Assembly: GCA_001724265.1 (NCBI GenBank)
Contig: MEDY01000015.1
Coordinates: forward strand, 62,001-126,000
DNA length: 64,000 bases
Source of the DNA: Rhizaria sp. SCN 62-66
Lineage: Eukaryota > Rhizaria, unplaced
Direction of reading: 5' to 3'
The position numbers were made by a program, and so were the translations under genes. This document shows, piece by piece, positions 30,423 to 41,634 of this stretch. Below the pieces are notes generated by a model that was given only the letters and a program-made list of their open reading frames with translations, was not told where the DNA came from and did not search any database. Positions within the stretch are counted from its first letter, which is position 1, and each line of letters begins with the position of its first letter.

Positions 30423-31991
30423 ATGTCTGCCAAGGCCCAGCGCGCGCTTATCGCCGTGCTCGGCACAGCTGCCCTGGCCTCTGGCGCGTACGCTTCCTTC
30501 CGTTTCACGAGCGACCGCAAGCTCGAGAAGGAAGGCAGCGCGCCCAACGTCTCCGTCTCCCTCCCCGGCGCCACGGCGGGCGCTGCGGAGAAGGTCGACG
30601 ACACGTCGCGCCGCTACGCCCGCAACTCGCCCCAGTACGACGCCAAGCTGGACGCTGAGGAGGCGCGGCTGGGCATGTTTGACCACCGCGAGCGCGCGCT
30701 GCGTCACGCCGCGGGGCACGTGCTCGAGGTCGGCGTCGGCACAGGCCGCAACGTGCCGTTCTACAACGGCAATCTCGTCACGTCCCTCACGCTGGTCGAT
30801 GTGACGCGGGAGATGCTCGAGTACTCCATCGCCAAGGCTGCGGCGCGCTTTGTCGCGGCCGGGGAGCCGGCTATTCTTGCTACCGCGGCCGACACTGAAA
30901 GGACGACTCTGAGCAACAACAACAACGACTCGACTGCTGCTGCTGCAGAGGCAACCAAGACGGTCGTCAAAGGTGGCTGCGTCTTACTCCCACGCTCAGA
31001 CTTCCCCGCTAACACACTTGCGGCAACCCCAGTCTCTCACACCAAGACCCCCAAGTCCAATAGCGAAAGCGCCAGCGCTGGTGCGAGTGCGAGTCCGAGT
31101 AGTTACGGTGCCGCCTCGCTCGCCGCCGCCTCCGCAGCAATTGCGCGCTTCTTCCCCGCCGCTGTCGGCACCGCACTCGGTCCCTTGGCCACCACTGCCC
31201 CCGCCTCGGCTTTTACGAATGCACTTGACCCTTCGACTAGCGCCGCTACTGCTGCCGCTGCTGCTGCCGCTGCTGCTGCTACTCCTGCTGCTGCTGCTGC
31301 GAATGGACCTGTGCCTGCGTTTGATGCCGCTGCCACCCAGGCTGCCGCTGCCGCGCTCGTCACCGCTGCCCCGGCCGCGTACGGCCCCCTATTTGCCAAG
31401 GCTGGGCTTGCGCTCGCTGAGGTAGCCTCCCCCGCAAGCGCAGCCGTCCCATCTCTGCCTTTCCAGTCGCACTCCCACTCACAAGCCCAGTCTCAGCAGG
31501 CGCAGGCGCAGCAGGCTCATGCGCATTCGCAGTCTCAGTCGCTGGCGCTGTCCCGCGCCTCTACGGCGCCCCGCACGGCGTTCGTGACGGCCGACGCGCA
31601 CTCGCTGCCCTTCACGGATGAGTCGTTCGACACCGTCGTCGACGCGTTCGGGCTCTGTTCCTACCACGACCCCGCGCGCGCGCTGCGGGAGATGCAGCGT
31701 GTGTGCCGCCGCGAGGGCCGCGTGGTGCTGCTGGAGCACGGGCAGGGCGACAGCGCGCTCGTCAACATTGAGATTAAGATGAACCGGGAGCGCCATCAGA
31801 AGCTCTGGGGCTGCGACCACGGCAAGGACATCGACGCCATTGTGAAGCAGTCGGGGCTAGAGGTCGTGAGCGCGGAGCGCAGGCATCAGGGGACGACGCA
31901 TATCATTCTTGCGCAGCCCGGCGCCGGCGCGTACAACGGCAAGACGGACTGTGCTGTGGCGACTGCTGTGACGGCGCCGAAGGCGCAGTGA
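30423..31991 (+). CDS. Oms1-like membrane-anchored methyltransferase with large insertion
   Basis: Intronless, 522 residues. The start chosen is the ATG giving MSAKAQRALIAVLGTAALASGAYASF, a single N-terminal membrane anchor. The class I methyltransferase domain opens with the DDTSRRYARNSPQYDAKLD region, then motif I HVLEVGVGTGRNVPFYN near residues 98-114 and acidic motif LTLVDVTREML. After about residue 145 an Ala/Ser/Gln-rich segment of roughly 235 residues interrupts the fold. The domain resumes at TAFVTADAHSLPFTDESFDTVV, then CSYHDPARALREM and GRVVLLEHG. The order matches yeast Oms1 and METTL7-type proteins (mitochondrial inner membrane or lipid-droplet/ER methyltransferases). Location is inferred from the anchor. 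The insertion is not seen in the usual family length. Confidence 0.82.
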   Translation: MSAKAQRALIAVLGTAALASGAYASFRFTSDRKLEKEGSAPNVSVSLPGATAGAAEKVDDTSRRYARNSPQYDAKLDAEEARLGMFDHRERALRHAAGHVLEVGVGTGRNVPFYNGNLVTSLTLVDVTREMLEYSIAKAAARFVAAGEPAILATAADTERTTLSNNNNDSTAAAAEATKTVVKGGCVLLPRSDFPANTLAATPVSHTKTPKSNSESASAGASASPSSYGAASLAAASAAIARFFPAAVGTALGPLATTAPASAFTNALDPSTSAATAAAAAAAAAATPAAAAANGPVPAFDAAATQAAAAALVTAAPAAYGPLFAKAGLALAEVASPASAAVPSLPFQSHSHSQAQSQQAQAQQAHAHSQSQSLALSRASTAPRTAFVTADAHSLPFTDESFDTVVDAFGLCSYHDPARALREMQRVCRREGRVVLLEHGQGDSALVNIEIKMNRERHQKLWGCDHGKDIDAIVKQSGLEVVSAERRHQGTTHIILAQPGAGAYNGKTDCAVATAVTAPKAQ

Positions 31992-32397
31992 AGAGATCAA
32001 CGCTTCCCTTACCAAGATGGCGAGTATTTATTGAATGATGATTTGTGCGTTATTTATGCTAGAGAATAAAGAATGGAAATTCAAGTTATTGAAAATAAGC
32101 TACGTGTCGTAATTTTAATGTATTTTTCGGGATAATTGAAAGATAAGACAAACAAAGAGAAGCAAGCTAACCACACATGATAAACACGATACGAACTAAT
32201 GTAACACTCATGATGAATGAGGAGCAGCTTCGCACAAGAAACATTTTTCAGCACACATACGTACAAAATAAAAGAAATACACAATAGAGTACATAGACCT
32301 CGATGAATACTGATATCTCAAGGTACTTAGATCATTTGACTAGTTTTTTCGTTTACCAACATCACACCACCTAGTTGGAGGTACTTAGGCGCGAATA
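31992..32397. other. Convergent spacer
   Basis: About 400 AT-rich bases between the Oms1-like gene and the next minus-strand gene. AATAAA lies near 32065 for the + strand gene. The short repeat GAGGTACTTAG occurs near 32379 and 32401, and a related AGGTACTTAG near 32322, close to the stop of the minus gene. Confidence 0.55.
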
Positions 32398-34474
32398 TTA
32401 GAGGTACTTAGACGCCGTCCTCCACTGGCACTTGTCTTTTCCGAGTACAAAAAGTTGGTACGCGAGCGGAATGAGCAGAATGCCTTGCATCCAGAACAAG
32501 AACAGTGTCGGACTCTTCATTTGCTCCACGAGATCCGTGAGCAAGTAGTTTGTCTCTGCGTCGCCGCAACCTGCGGACACGGCGCCGTCGATGGACAGCC
32601 AGTAGTGCCGCACGAGCAGCTGCATGCCCGACGTCACGCCCAGCGCAACAGCGACGGCGATGAGGTACGAGGCAAAGAAGTTGGCGCACCCGCGCGACTC
32701 CGTCTCGTGGTCGCGAACATTAGCGCGGCGGCGGTAGAAAAACCGGATAAACGCGGCGGTCGCCAACAGGAACGAGAGCTGGAAGCCCGCGACGGCAAGC
32801 ACGGCGGCGAACCCGCGACGCTGGGCGCGGTGGCCGATAGCGAGCACCTCAGATCGCGAGTACGCGCACGTGCGGTCCCACGGCGGCTCGCGCAGCGCCA
32901 TGATCGCCGCGGCGTCCTCCTCCAGGTCGGGTGCGGACCCCGTCTTGGTGAAGCCGTTGTCGCGCAGCCAGAGGATGAGGTCCGTGGTGGGCATCGTGGC
33001 GGCGGGAAAGTACCGCGTGTCAACAATGCGGCCAGACGGGTGTAGCGGAGAGCCGCAGTCGCGGTCGATCTTGTCCCCAGTTGCCTGCGCAGGGAGATGA
33101 AAAAACAATGGGTATAGATTGTACATAATTATGTTAGTGCCGTGCGACAATATTTTACTCAAACATGAATAAATATTATTTATAGTTGATTACTTAAAAT
33201 TAAACAGTTGTGAGCGTGTTAATGTGATCTTATTTACGATTTAATGATAAAACAATGGCCCGTACCTGGTTGCGGCAGACGAGCGGAGGCTGCCCGACGG
33301 CGAACATAGTGTGCGCCAGCGGCGAGGGTCCGTCGCGGCGCGGAATGAGCATCCAGCGCGAGCCGTGCCAGTCCCACTCCAGCACTGTCGGCTCCGCGTC
33401 CCCGGGCACCTCCTGGATGGTGAAGGATGTGATCGGGCACTTGAAGTCGGGTAACGCGGCGTCCTCGACGGGGTAGCAAGAATCCTGCCCGCAAAGCACC
33501 TCGCCGACGCGGCACTGCATCTTTCCGGGGCCGGGAAACGCGCGGGCACGCGTGGCCGCGGGCTCCAGCGGGGAAAGCTTGGCGCAGAAGACGACGCCCA
33601 TGAAGACAGCGACAGGCCAGCTCGTCTTGATCGGATGGATCACCGCGTCGCCCGCGCCCGCTCCTGCACCGGCACCCAGGTTCACGTCCAGACCGGCGTC
33701 GCTCATGGAGTTCGCGTTGACGTTGGCATTGACGCTGACGGAGGGGAGGAACTGGAATGACAGTTCTTGCTCCGACGACAGCCAGTAGGGAAAGTCCTCG
33801 GGACAGATGAATGATGCGGCGGGATGGTTTGACGCAGAGGGTGCACCGGCGCCGGAGCCAGAGCCGAGAGACGAGGGAAGCAAAGAGGAAAACCAGGAGT
33901 TGTGTTGCTGCTGCTGGCGCGCGGCGTGGTCGTCCGTGTGCTGTTTGAGGAGCTGCAGCTGCGCGGGAGTGGGGACGATGGGGCGGACCTCCAGGATGGG
34001 GGCGCGAGACCAAGCGATGTCCAGGTCGGTGAAGGCGGTGGCGCGGAAAGGCCAGATAATAACCACTATGGTGGCAAGAATAAACGCAATCAGGGGCGGG
34101 ATCAACTGTTGTGGGCGAACGGGGCGGCGCGAGTGCAAATGCAAGAAAACAACAAGTTGTAGAAAACGGACGTAAGCAAGGGTCGCGAATCGAGATTTCA
34201 GGGGACTTGAAGGCGGTAAAAATAAACGGTTGAAGCAAACCCAAAAGGATGGCAAGTGAGTTGATTGGGAACGTACGGGGATAAAGGTCTTGCATCGCTC
34301 AAACCTTGTGAAGTTCTCAGGGGAGTCCATCTTCCAGTCCGTCCAACAGGTCCGCAGACACGAAGGCACCTTGGTCTGCCGGGCCTTGGGCATCAGCAGG
34401 GGGTTATCCAGCTCAATGTGATCCGCGGGGATGCCATCATAGGCGTAGATAATGAATTTCTTCGCGCCAGACAT
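32398..34474 (-). CDS. Multi-pass membrane protein with Cys-rich luminal segment, family unknown
   Basis: Three exons (34277-34474, 33266-34105, 32398-33084) encode 574 residues. The first 66 residues are soluble with a CLRTCWTDW cysteine pair. Membrane segments are LIPPLIAFILATIVVIIW right after intron 1, a weaker WPVAVFMGVVFCAK, then GFAAVLAVAGFQLSFLLATAAF, FFASYLIAVAVALGVTSG and TLFLFWMQGILLIPLAYQLFVL. Between segments 2 and 3 lies a Cys-containing domain (CRVGEVLCGQDSC, FKCPITSF, PPLVCRNQ) suited to disulfides in a luminal or extracellular space. Intron 1 is a multiple of three and open, so its acceptor (CAACAG at 34106) is the least certain junction. No known family was recognised. Confidence 0.65.
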
Positions 34475-34996
34475 GAGTGGGTCAAGAGGCGCTGAAGCGC
34501 GCCGAGGCGGGAAGCTGGGAGGGGAACTTTAGGAACAGGGGCGAGGGAGACTGGAGACGCGCGTGCTGCGAAGGGGCCGAGAGAGGATATAGGCAGAGTG
34601 TAATGGTAAGATAATTAAAATTAATGAGGATACACGTCACAAATACATCTTGTTAGCAACGATCAACGTTAGTTTATGATCAGGAGAGGCGGTATAGAGC
34701 TGTCAAATTGGTGGCGACGACTCCCTCGACAGATCGCCGACGAGCCAACGGGTGACATGGAGGGAATCCGGGTCGTCGATATCTCTCGAACCTGATCGTC
34801 AGTACTGCGTTTGCAATTATGTCGCAGCTTAATTGAATATTTTGTACATTTTATATTTGTTTTCTCTTGACCACTGTCCGCCTTTGCCTTTTCCGAGCTA
34901 TGATATCCCCGCGACCACACCGTTCAGACTCCTCCTCACCCCAATTCACCCAATTCAACCGCATAACTCTTCCTAAACACGCTCATTTGCCTGTAG
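34475..34996. other. Divergent promoter spacer (membrane protein / AGM1)
   Basis: 522-base bidirectional region. It has CGACGA at 34715-34720, CGACGAGCC at 34738-34746 and GGGTCGTCG at 34770-34778 in a short GC-rich island. AGGATATAGG lies near 34584 on the membrane-protein side. A pyrimidine-rich TTTGCCTGTAG ends exactly at the AGM1 ATG, suggesting a leader intron. Confidence 0.5.
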
Positions 34997-37352
34997 ATGT
35001 CGACGCCAAAGGTTTTTTCCCACTCCCCTGCGTTTTCTGCGTCCCTGGTCGACGCCGCGGGCTCCGAGTTTCCCAAGACGCTCCCCACGGCGTATGACTA
35101 TGGCACCGCTGGCTTCCGCACAAAGGCTCAGCACCTGGCCTCGGTGGCGGCGCGCATGGGCGTGCTTGCGACGCTGCGCTCCGCGGCCTCGCGCCTGGCC
35201 GACGGGACGTACCCCGCGATCGGCGTCATGATCACGGCCTCGCACAACCCCGCCGTACGTGACCGCAGACTGCTAACGCCACTTAATGTTGAGACATGTT
35301 TCTCTGCAACGGTATCGATTTGACTGCCAATGCGATCTAAATAGCGTTGATTATAATGTTTCATCAAAGTAAAGTGTAATATTCTTGTTTGAACTCTTCA
35401 TATCAACATCTCACCATTTATAATTCTTCTAATCTCCGTCGCGTGCCATCCATTCTCATCGTCACGGTCACGCTACATTGTTTTGTGTCGTACACTGGAC
35501 TGCAAACGCAGCCCGACAACGGCGTCAAGATCGTCGACGTCAACGGCGGCATGCTCGAGATGTCGTGGGAACGCCACGCCGTTACTCTGGCCAACGCTGA
35601 CGACTCGGCTCTCTCCGCCGCCGCCGCCGCTGTCGCTGCCGACACGGGCGTCGACCTCGCTGCCTTCCCGGCCCCCACCTCGGTCCATAGTAGCGATGCC
35701 GCGCCGTTCTCGACCGCCCCGCTGGTGTTCGTCGGCCACGACAACCGCACATCGTGCCCCACTCTGCTCGCCGCGCTACTCAAGGGCGTACAGGCCGCCG
35801 GCGGCACAGCAGTCTCCTACGGTACGTCAACACTAAAATGACACTCTGTTAGTATATTGACCGTAGTATCGCAGTATGATGATGTATGAGTCTGTATTCG
35901 TGTTTTATGCTGTAATTTAGATCTTTAATCGATTTTCTGCATCTTATTCATGTCTGTTTTCTTTGTATGTGTGATATATTGTTCGTTTCAGGCGAGGTGA
36001 CCACCCCGATGCTGCACTGGTTCGTCGGCTCCTACAACGATGCCCTCCCCGCTTCCACCTCTGCACACTCCGTGTCTCATCCCGCCAGCGACAAGCCCCT
36101 TGCGCTGCCGACTGAGGGTGACTACTTCACTCATTTCGCCACCGCGTACGCCTCCGTCGCCGTCGCCAACGCTGCTGCTACATCCTCTGCGACTGCGAAG
36201 ATTGCTGCACCGGCGTCTCTGCACCTCGATTGCGCACACGGCGTCGGCTACGGCGCTGCCCGCAAGCTCGCCGCCGCCGTCGCCGCTGCCGCGCCCGCCG
36301 CCGCCGCCCGTTTCGGCCCCACCTTGCACTGCGGCAGCGAGGCCGGCGCCGACCCCGCCGTCGTGGACGCCAACCTCAACAACAAGTGCGGCGCTGACTT
36401 CGTGCAAAAGGAAAAGGCCTGCCCGCCCGCCGTCGCCGCTGCGGGCGCCTGGGCTGCCGCTGCCGCTGCCGCCGCCAGCGCCAGCGCGGACCAGGTCCGG
36501 TTCGCCAGTCTCGACGGCGACGCGGACCGCCTGGTGTACTACCATAGTGACGAGGCGGGGGCGCTGAAGCTTGTCGACGGCGACCGTCTCGCTGCCGCGC
36601 TGTGCCAGTATCTGCAGTCTCTGCTCACACTGTCCAATGCCGCCAACGCCGCCGGCAACGGCAACGGTGACGGTGCGCTGCGGTTGGGTGTGGTGCAGAC
36701 AGCGTACGCCAACTCGGCGTCGTCGCGCTTCGTCGAGTCGCTGGGCGGGTGGGAGCGCGTGGTCACGTGCACCGGCGTCAAGTACCTGCACGCTGCCGCG
36801 CTGGACTTCGACGTCGGCGTGTATTTTGAGGCCAACGGGCACGGCACGGTGCACCTCTCGCCCAAGGCGTTGCAGTACATCGCCAACGCGGGCGCGGACG
36901 CCGCGCTGAGCGCCGCGCTCGCGCCGGAGGGCAAGGCTGCACTGGCGGCGCTGTGCGCGCTGCCCCGCGTCATCAACCCGTACATCGGCGACGCGCTGTC
37001 CTGTCTGCTCCTGCTTGAGCTCGCTCAGGAGGCGCTCGGTGGCAGTGGCAATGGGCTGATTGCGTGGTCTGCGATGTACACCGACCTGGCGAGCAAGATG
37101 GACAAGGTCGTGGTACCGGACCGGCGCGTGGTCACCACCACCAACGCCGAGCAGACCTGCGTCACCCCCGCTGGGCTCCAGGCCGCCGTCGACGCCGCTG
37201 TCGCGCCGGTCGCCAGCGGGCGCGCGTTCGTGCGGCCGTCGGGCACGGAGGACATCGTGCGCGTGTTTGCCGAGGCCGAGAGCCAGGAGCAGGCCGACGC
37301 GCTGTGCAAGACCGTGCAAGCACTGGTCGCCGAGTACTGCGCCAAGTGCTAA
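34997..37352 (+). CDS. AGM1/PGM3: Phosphoacetylglucosamine mutase
   Basis: Exons 34997-35254, 35512-35821 and 35992-37352 give 642 residues, longer than the roughly 540 usual because of Ala-rich insertions. The enzyme interconverts GlcNAc-6-phosphate and GlcNAc-1-phosphate in UDP-GlcNAc synthesis in the cytosol. All four active-site loops are present: the phosphoserine loop ITASHNPA (intron 1 lies right after it), the metal loop [12 protein letters not shown] near residue 365, the sugar loop [12 protein letters not shown] and the phosphate loop [14 protein letters not shown] near the C-terminus. The N-terminus [12 protein letters not shown] also matches. Introns use GTACGT donors. The join [12 protein letters not shown] across intron 2 matches the family, which supports the junction. 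Confidence 0.96.
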
Positions 37353-38024
37353 GGGTTATTGTCGCATAATATGTAGCTTAATGAACGCAGTCAAGTCGAA
37401 CGATACAGCCTTACTACGCGCAAACATGATGTTTGTATCATCGCAGCAGCGCAGATGATATCGTGGCCCGATTGCAGCACGCGTTAGAGTTTACTCTACA
37501 GATAAGGTGTATTATTTTGACGTCGTGCAACTGCGCAATAACGGCAGTAAAGGTGGCTCAGACACGGTGCGTCGTAACATACGACTAAAAATGACTGCGG
37601 GATGTGATGTGTGCCGAAGACGATACGTTTAACAAAGACTACTAAATTGAAGAAGACGGTGATTTAACCATCAAGATATAATATGGGTTTGGTGGTGAAA
37701 AGAAAGAAAAGATTTGAATAGATATGAACAGGTTTAATCATGTTTTCAAGTTAAAAATACAAAATGTGCAAGGCATAAAGACCTCGTAAGATCATAGCAG
37801 TCGCTGTAACTTGAAAGCAGCTTAAGAATAGGTTTAGATTTAAAAATAAGATTCGAAGTGTTTGTGAGAAAACGCATCGATTCGGACTCATAAAACAAAA
37901 GATGATTGATATAAATTTGTGCGAACAAAGACCTGAATCGAGATCAATGTTTGCAAATCAGCAGTGAAACAACGGATATGTCGCACGACGAGGGTCCTAT
38001 CAGCGACACAAACAAAAACAACGT
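37353..38024. other. Convergent spacer (AGM1 / GATA gene)
   Basis: About 670 AT-rich bases between converging genes. It holds one CGACGA at 37986-37991 close to the GATA gene stop. No coding or RNA feature was recognised. Confidence 0.55.
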
Positions 38025-39153
38025 TTAAAGGTCGTAGTCTTCTTCCTCTTCTAAATCGCCGTCGTGATGTTCGTGGTCGCCGACACTCGCGTCCCCGTCC
38101 CCGTCACCGCCACCGCCAGTGCTCACGCTCGCACTGTCATCGTCACTCTCCTCATGTGCACCGCGCCGATTGTGAGCACCACGTGGACCACGTGGACCAC
38201 GTGCGCTGTGGGCGTCCCCGTCTTCATTGGCACTCGCGTCCGCGCTGGCGTCGGCACTGCTGCTATGCACACTCGCGCTCGCGCTCGCACTCGCGCTCGC
38301 GCTCGCGCTCGCGCTCGATGCACTGCCTGATTCGGTCTCTGTCTCAGCCTCTTTGGTCGTCGCGTCGATATCCGACCCGACCCCAGTGGCGCCTTCTGCA
38401 GCAACCGCTGCTGCTGCTGCTGCAGACTTGGCCTCTTCGCGAGCCCTGACGACGTCGGCATCATCCTGCCACAGTCGCGAAAAACATGAGAAGATTGTGT
38501 GATGAGTTGATCTGTGAGCGCACACATGTAATCAAGATATCTGCACATGATCTCACAGATTTATTTTATATATGGCAAATATGCAACAAATTGTTCGTGG
38601 AAACAGCAGGCGTACCTGGTTGACAAAGCGACCAGTGTTGCAGCGCGGGCACGGCGCGTGTGCGTCGTTCTCCTTGAACGGCACGTACAGACAGCGGTTG
38701 CACGCCAGCGCGCGCTTCTTATAACGCAGCGCGCAGGCGTTGCACAGACAGGACCCAATCCAAGCCTCGCGCCAGTAGGAGGACGAGCCGGTCAAACACG
38801 CCTCGCACGACTGAGGGCAACGCGCGAAGACAAAGCAGTGGCGAAATTAGACAATGACAGCATAACAAGTGAGACCAATGCAGATGATGTTATCTAGAAT
38901 CAAGCCTGAATAGTTGAAGTGCAGTTCATGTTTTTGAAATCACTGTGCAATGATAGCGCAGGCTTTTCGCAGACAAGAAAATCGCAAAGTAATCGAGGGC
39001 AACATTTGGAAAAAAACAGAGTGTAAACGTACCCGCCCCGGCATCACGCTGCCCACGCGCCCCGCGGCCGCGGCGTTATAGCTCGACACCGCAACGGCCC
39101 CGAACAGACGACCGGTCTTCGTCTTCTTCCTATGGCTGACCGCAGTCCTCTTC

Positions 39154-39184
<31 letters not shown>

Positions 39185-41603
39185 GTGGGTTGTAGCCGTA
39201 CGAACTGTAATACAGCTGCGAGGAGCCCGCGGCGCCCGTTTGACCGGCGGCGCCCGACCTCGAGCCCTTCATCGCGCGCGCCGAAGCCGTCGAGCTATAC
39301 TGGCCGCGACGGTAGAAGCTGTGCGCGCGCGGGTCTGAGGTGTACACGCCGTCTGCGTAGTACCCTCCGCGGCCGTCGCTGTCGTACACCGGCCCGTCGC
39401 CAGTGCTGCCGGTTGCCACGCTGTCGTCATCGTTGTCGACATCATAGTCGTCGTCCAGTCCGAGACCGCCGCCCGCTGCCGCCGACGCCGCCGACGCGGT
39501 GTGTGCGTCGTAGGGCCCGTAGAGCTGGCGGTAGATCGCCTGCTGCTGCTGGAACTGCGACATCGGCTGGCCGCGCTGCTGCTGCTGCTGTTGCTGCCCC
39601 TGCTGATGACGCAGCGGGCCGCCGTGTTTCCCGCGACCCCCCGCAGCGGCAGCGGCACCGGGGGCGGGGGCGTAGCGTCCGTAGCCCCCGCCGTCCCGGC
39701 CGCCCGCCGCGCCCAAGCCGGCGCCGCCGCTGCTGCTGCTGTTGCTGAGACTAGAAGGATTGCTCAGCAGCCCCGTCGCGTGCGCCAGCGCCTCCGCGCG
39801 CGGGGACCCGCCGGCGACCGCGGCCGTGGCGTTGGCCAGCACTGCTGCCGCGGCCTCGGGCCCGTGAAGTGACGCCAGGGCCATACGGGCGGACCACGAC
39901 AAACCGAGCTCGTCGGCCACAGCTGACTGGCCATACACGGCAGCGTTAGCAGCGGCGGTGGTCGCGGTGTTGCTGTTGTTGCAGATGTTGTGGCCGGTGA
40001 AGGAGAGCGCGCGCGACGACGCCGCCGGCCGCGCCGACAGTCCCGCAGGCACATGCGCAGCCCCGTGAGTCCCGTGTGTGACGGCGCTCTGCGGCAGCGA
40101 CGACGGCGGCGGCGAGTGGATGAGACTGATCCCGCCGAGCCCGTTGGTTGTCAACATCAGCTGCTGTTGCTGCTGCAGACCGAACGCGGCGGACCGCGGC
40201 GACTGCGGCCCCAGCTGCAGCCCGATGCTCGTCCCCCCGTTGTTGGGGCCCGGCGCCGGCGAGGGCGCGGCAGCAACGGCCGCGCCGGTGAACATCGAGA
40301 TCGGGAACGGGTGGCGACCGCCGGTGTTGGTGCCAGCGCCGTAGAACTGAGCACTCGCCGTCGCCGCTGTGTCGTGCAGCAGAGCGCCGCGGCCGGTCGA
40401 GTTACTGTTGTTGTTGCTGCTGGCGCGGATGGCGCCTGATGTTGTCATGCCGAGTGACAGAGTGCGGCCGTCACTGGAGAGCGTTGGCGGCTGCAACATC
40501 AGCCCAGCATGTTGTTGTTGCTGTTGTTGTTGTTGCTGCTGTGCTTGTTGCCGCACACTGGTGGTGCTTGCGCTCGCAGCAGCGTCGGAGCTTGTAGCAC
40601 CCATGAGGCCACTGCCGATGTGAGCTGTGGGCACAGGGGATTGGTTGAATCCACTGCGCAGACCTTGTCCAAACACGAACGCGGTAGTCTGCTGCATCTG
40701 CTGCTGTTGCGGTTGTTGTGACTGGTGTTGTTGTTGCATCGTTGTCACAGGCGGAGGCGAGGCGAACGGACCGTGTGCCGGCATAGAGCCAGCCGTTGCT
40801 GCGGTTGAAGCAGTTAGAACGCTTGTGGGGGCGTTCGCGCCGGCGGTGGCCACAGCTGGAGACGCGGCGGGGACTGGAGTCCGGCTGCGGCCAATCTGCG
40901 CGCCAGAAGTCCCGGTACCTGTGGCGGTACCTGCGGTGGTACCTGTGGTGGCGTATGCGCCGCTTCCAGTGTGGTTGACGCCGTTGTTTGTGCCGTTGTT
41001 GTTGTTGTTGTTGCCGTTGGATAGCATAGAGTGCGGCAAAGACTGTTGCCTCGAGATCAAGCCCGCAGACAGTGAACTAACACCGACACCGGGGGCAGCA
41101 GTGGAGCCGGCGCCAGAACTCGAGCCAGAGCTAGGGCCGGAACTATCGCCAGACCTAGAACCAGCGCTTGTGCCGGTGCTAGAGCCAGTGCTGACGCGGG
41201 TGACGGCGGAGGTCGGGATGGGAGACGCGTCAGTATCAGAGGTCACTGCATTAGCAGTGCCAGTGCCAGAGCCAGAGCTAGTGCCGGTGGGTCTAGAGGC
41301 AGTGGCAGCGCCAGCGGTCGGCAGTGGCACTGAGGCCGCGCCAGTGACGGCTGTCAGCGGCAGCTGAGCCACTGAGCCTGAGGTGCGCGACCGCGAGCGT
41401 GACAGCGGCGGCGGATGCGCAAGTGCGAACCCAGAGGCCAGCCCCGCAGTGGCCGCCCCGGTCAGTGTCGCAGCGGTTGCGGTCGCGGACGCGTGACTCA
41501 TGAGTGACGGCGACACGGCGAGCACCGACGGCGTCAGTCCGGCGGCGAGTCCAAAGCTGCCGCCGGCGGACGACAGACCGGGAAAGCTGCCGCCGCCGCC
41601 GCC

Positions 41604-41634
<31 letters not shown>

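Noticed and set aside
36040-36567. Alternative + frame inside AGM1 exon 3
   Set aside because: The active-site loops DGDADR, NGHGT and RPSGTED are in the other frame.
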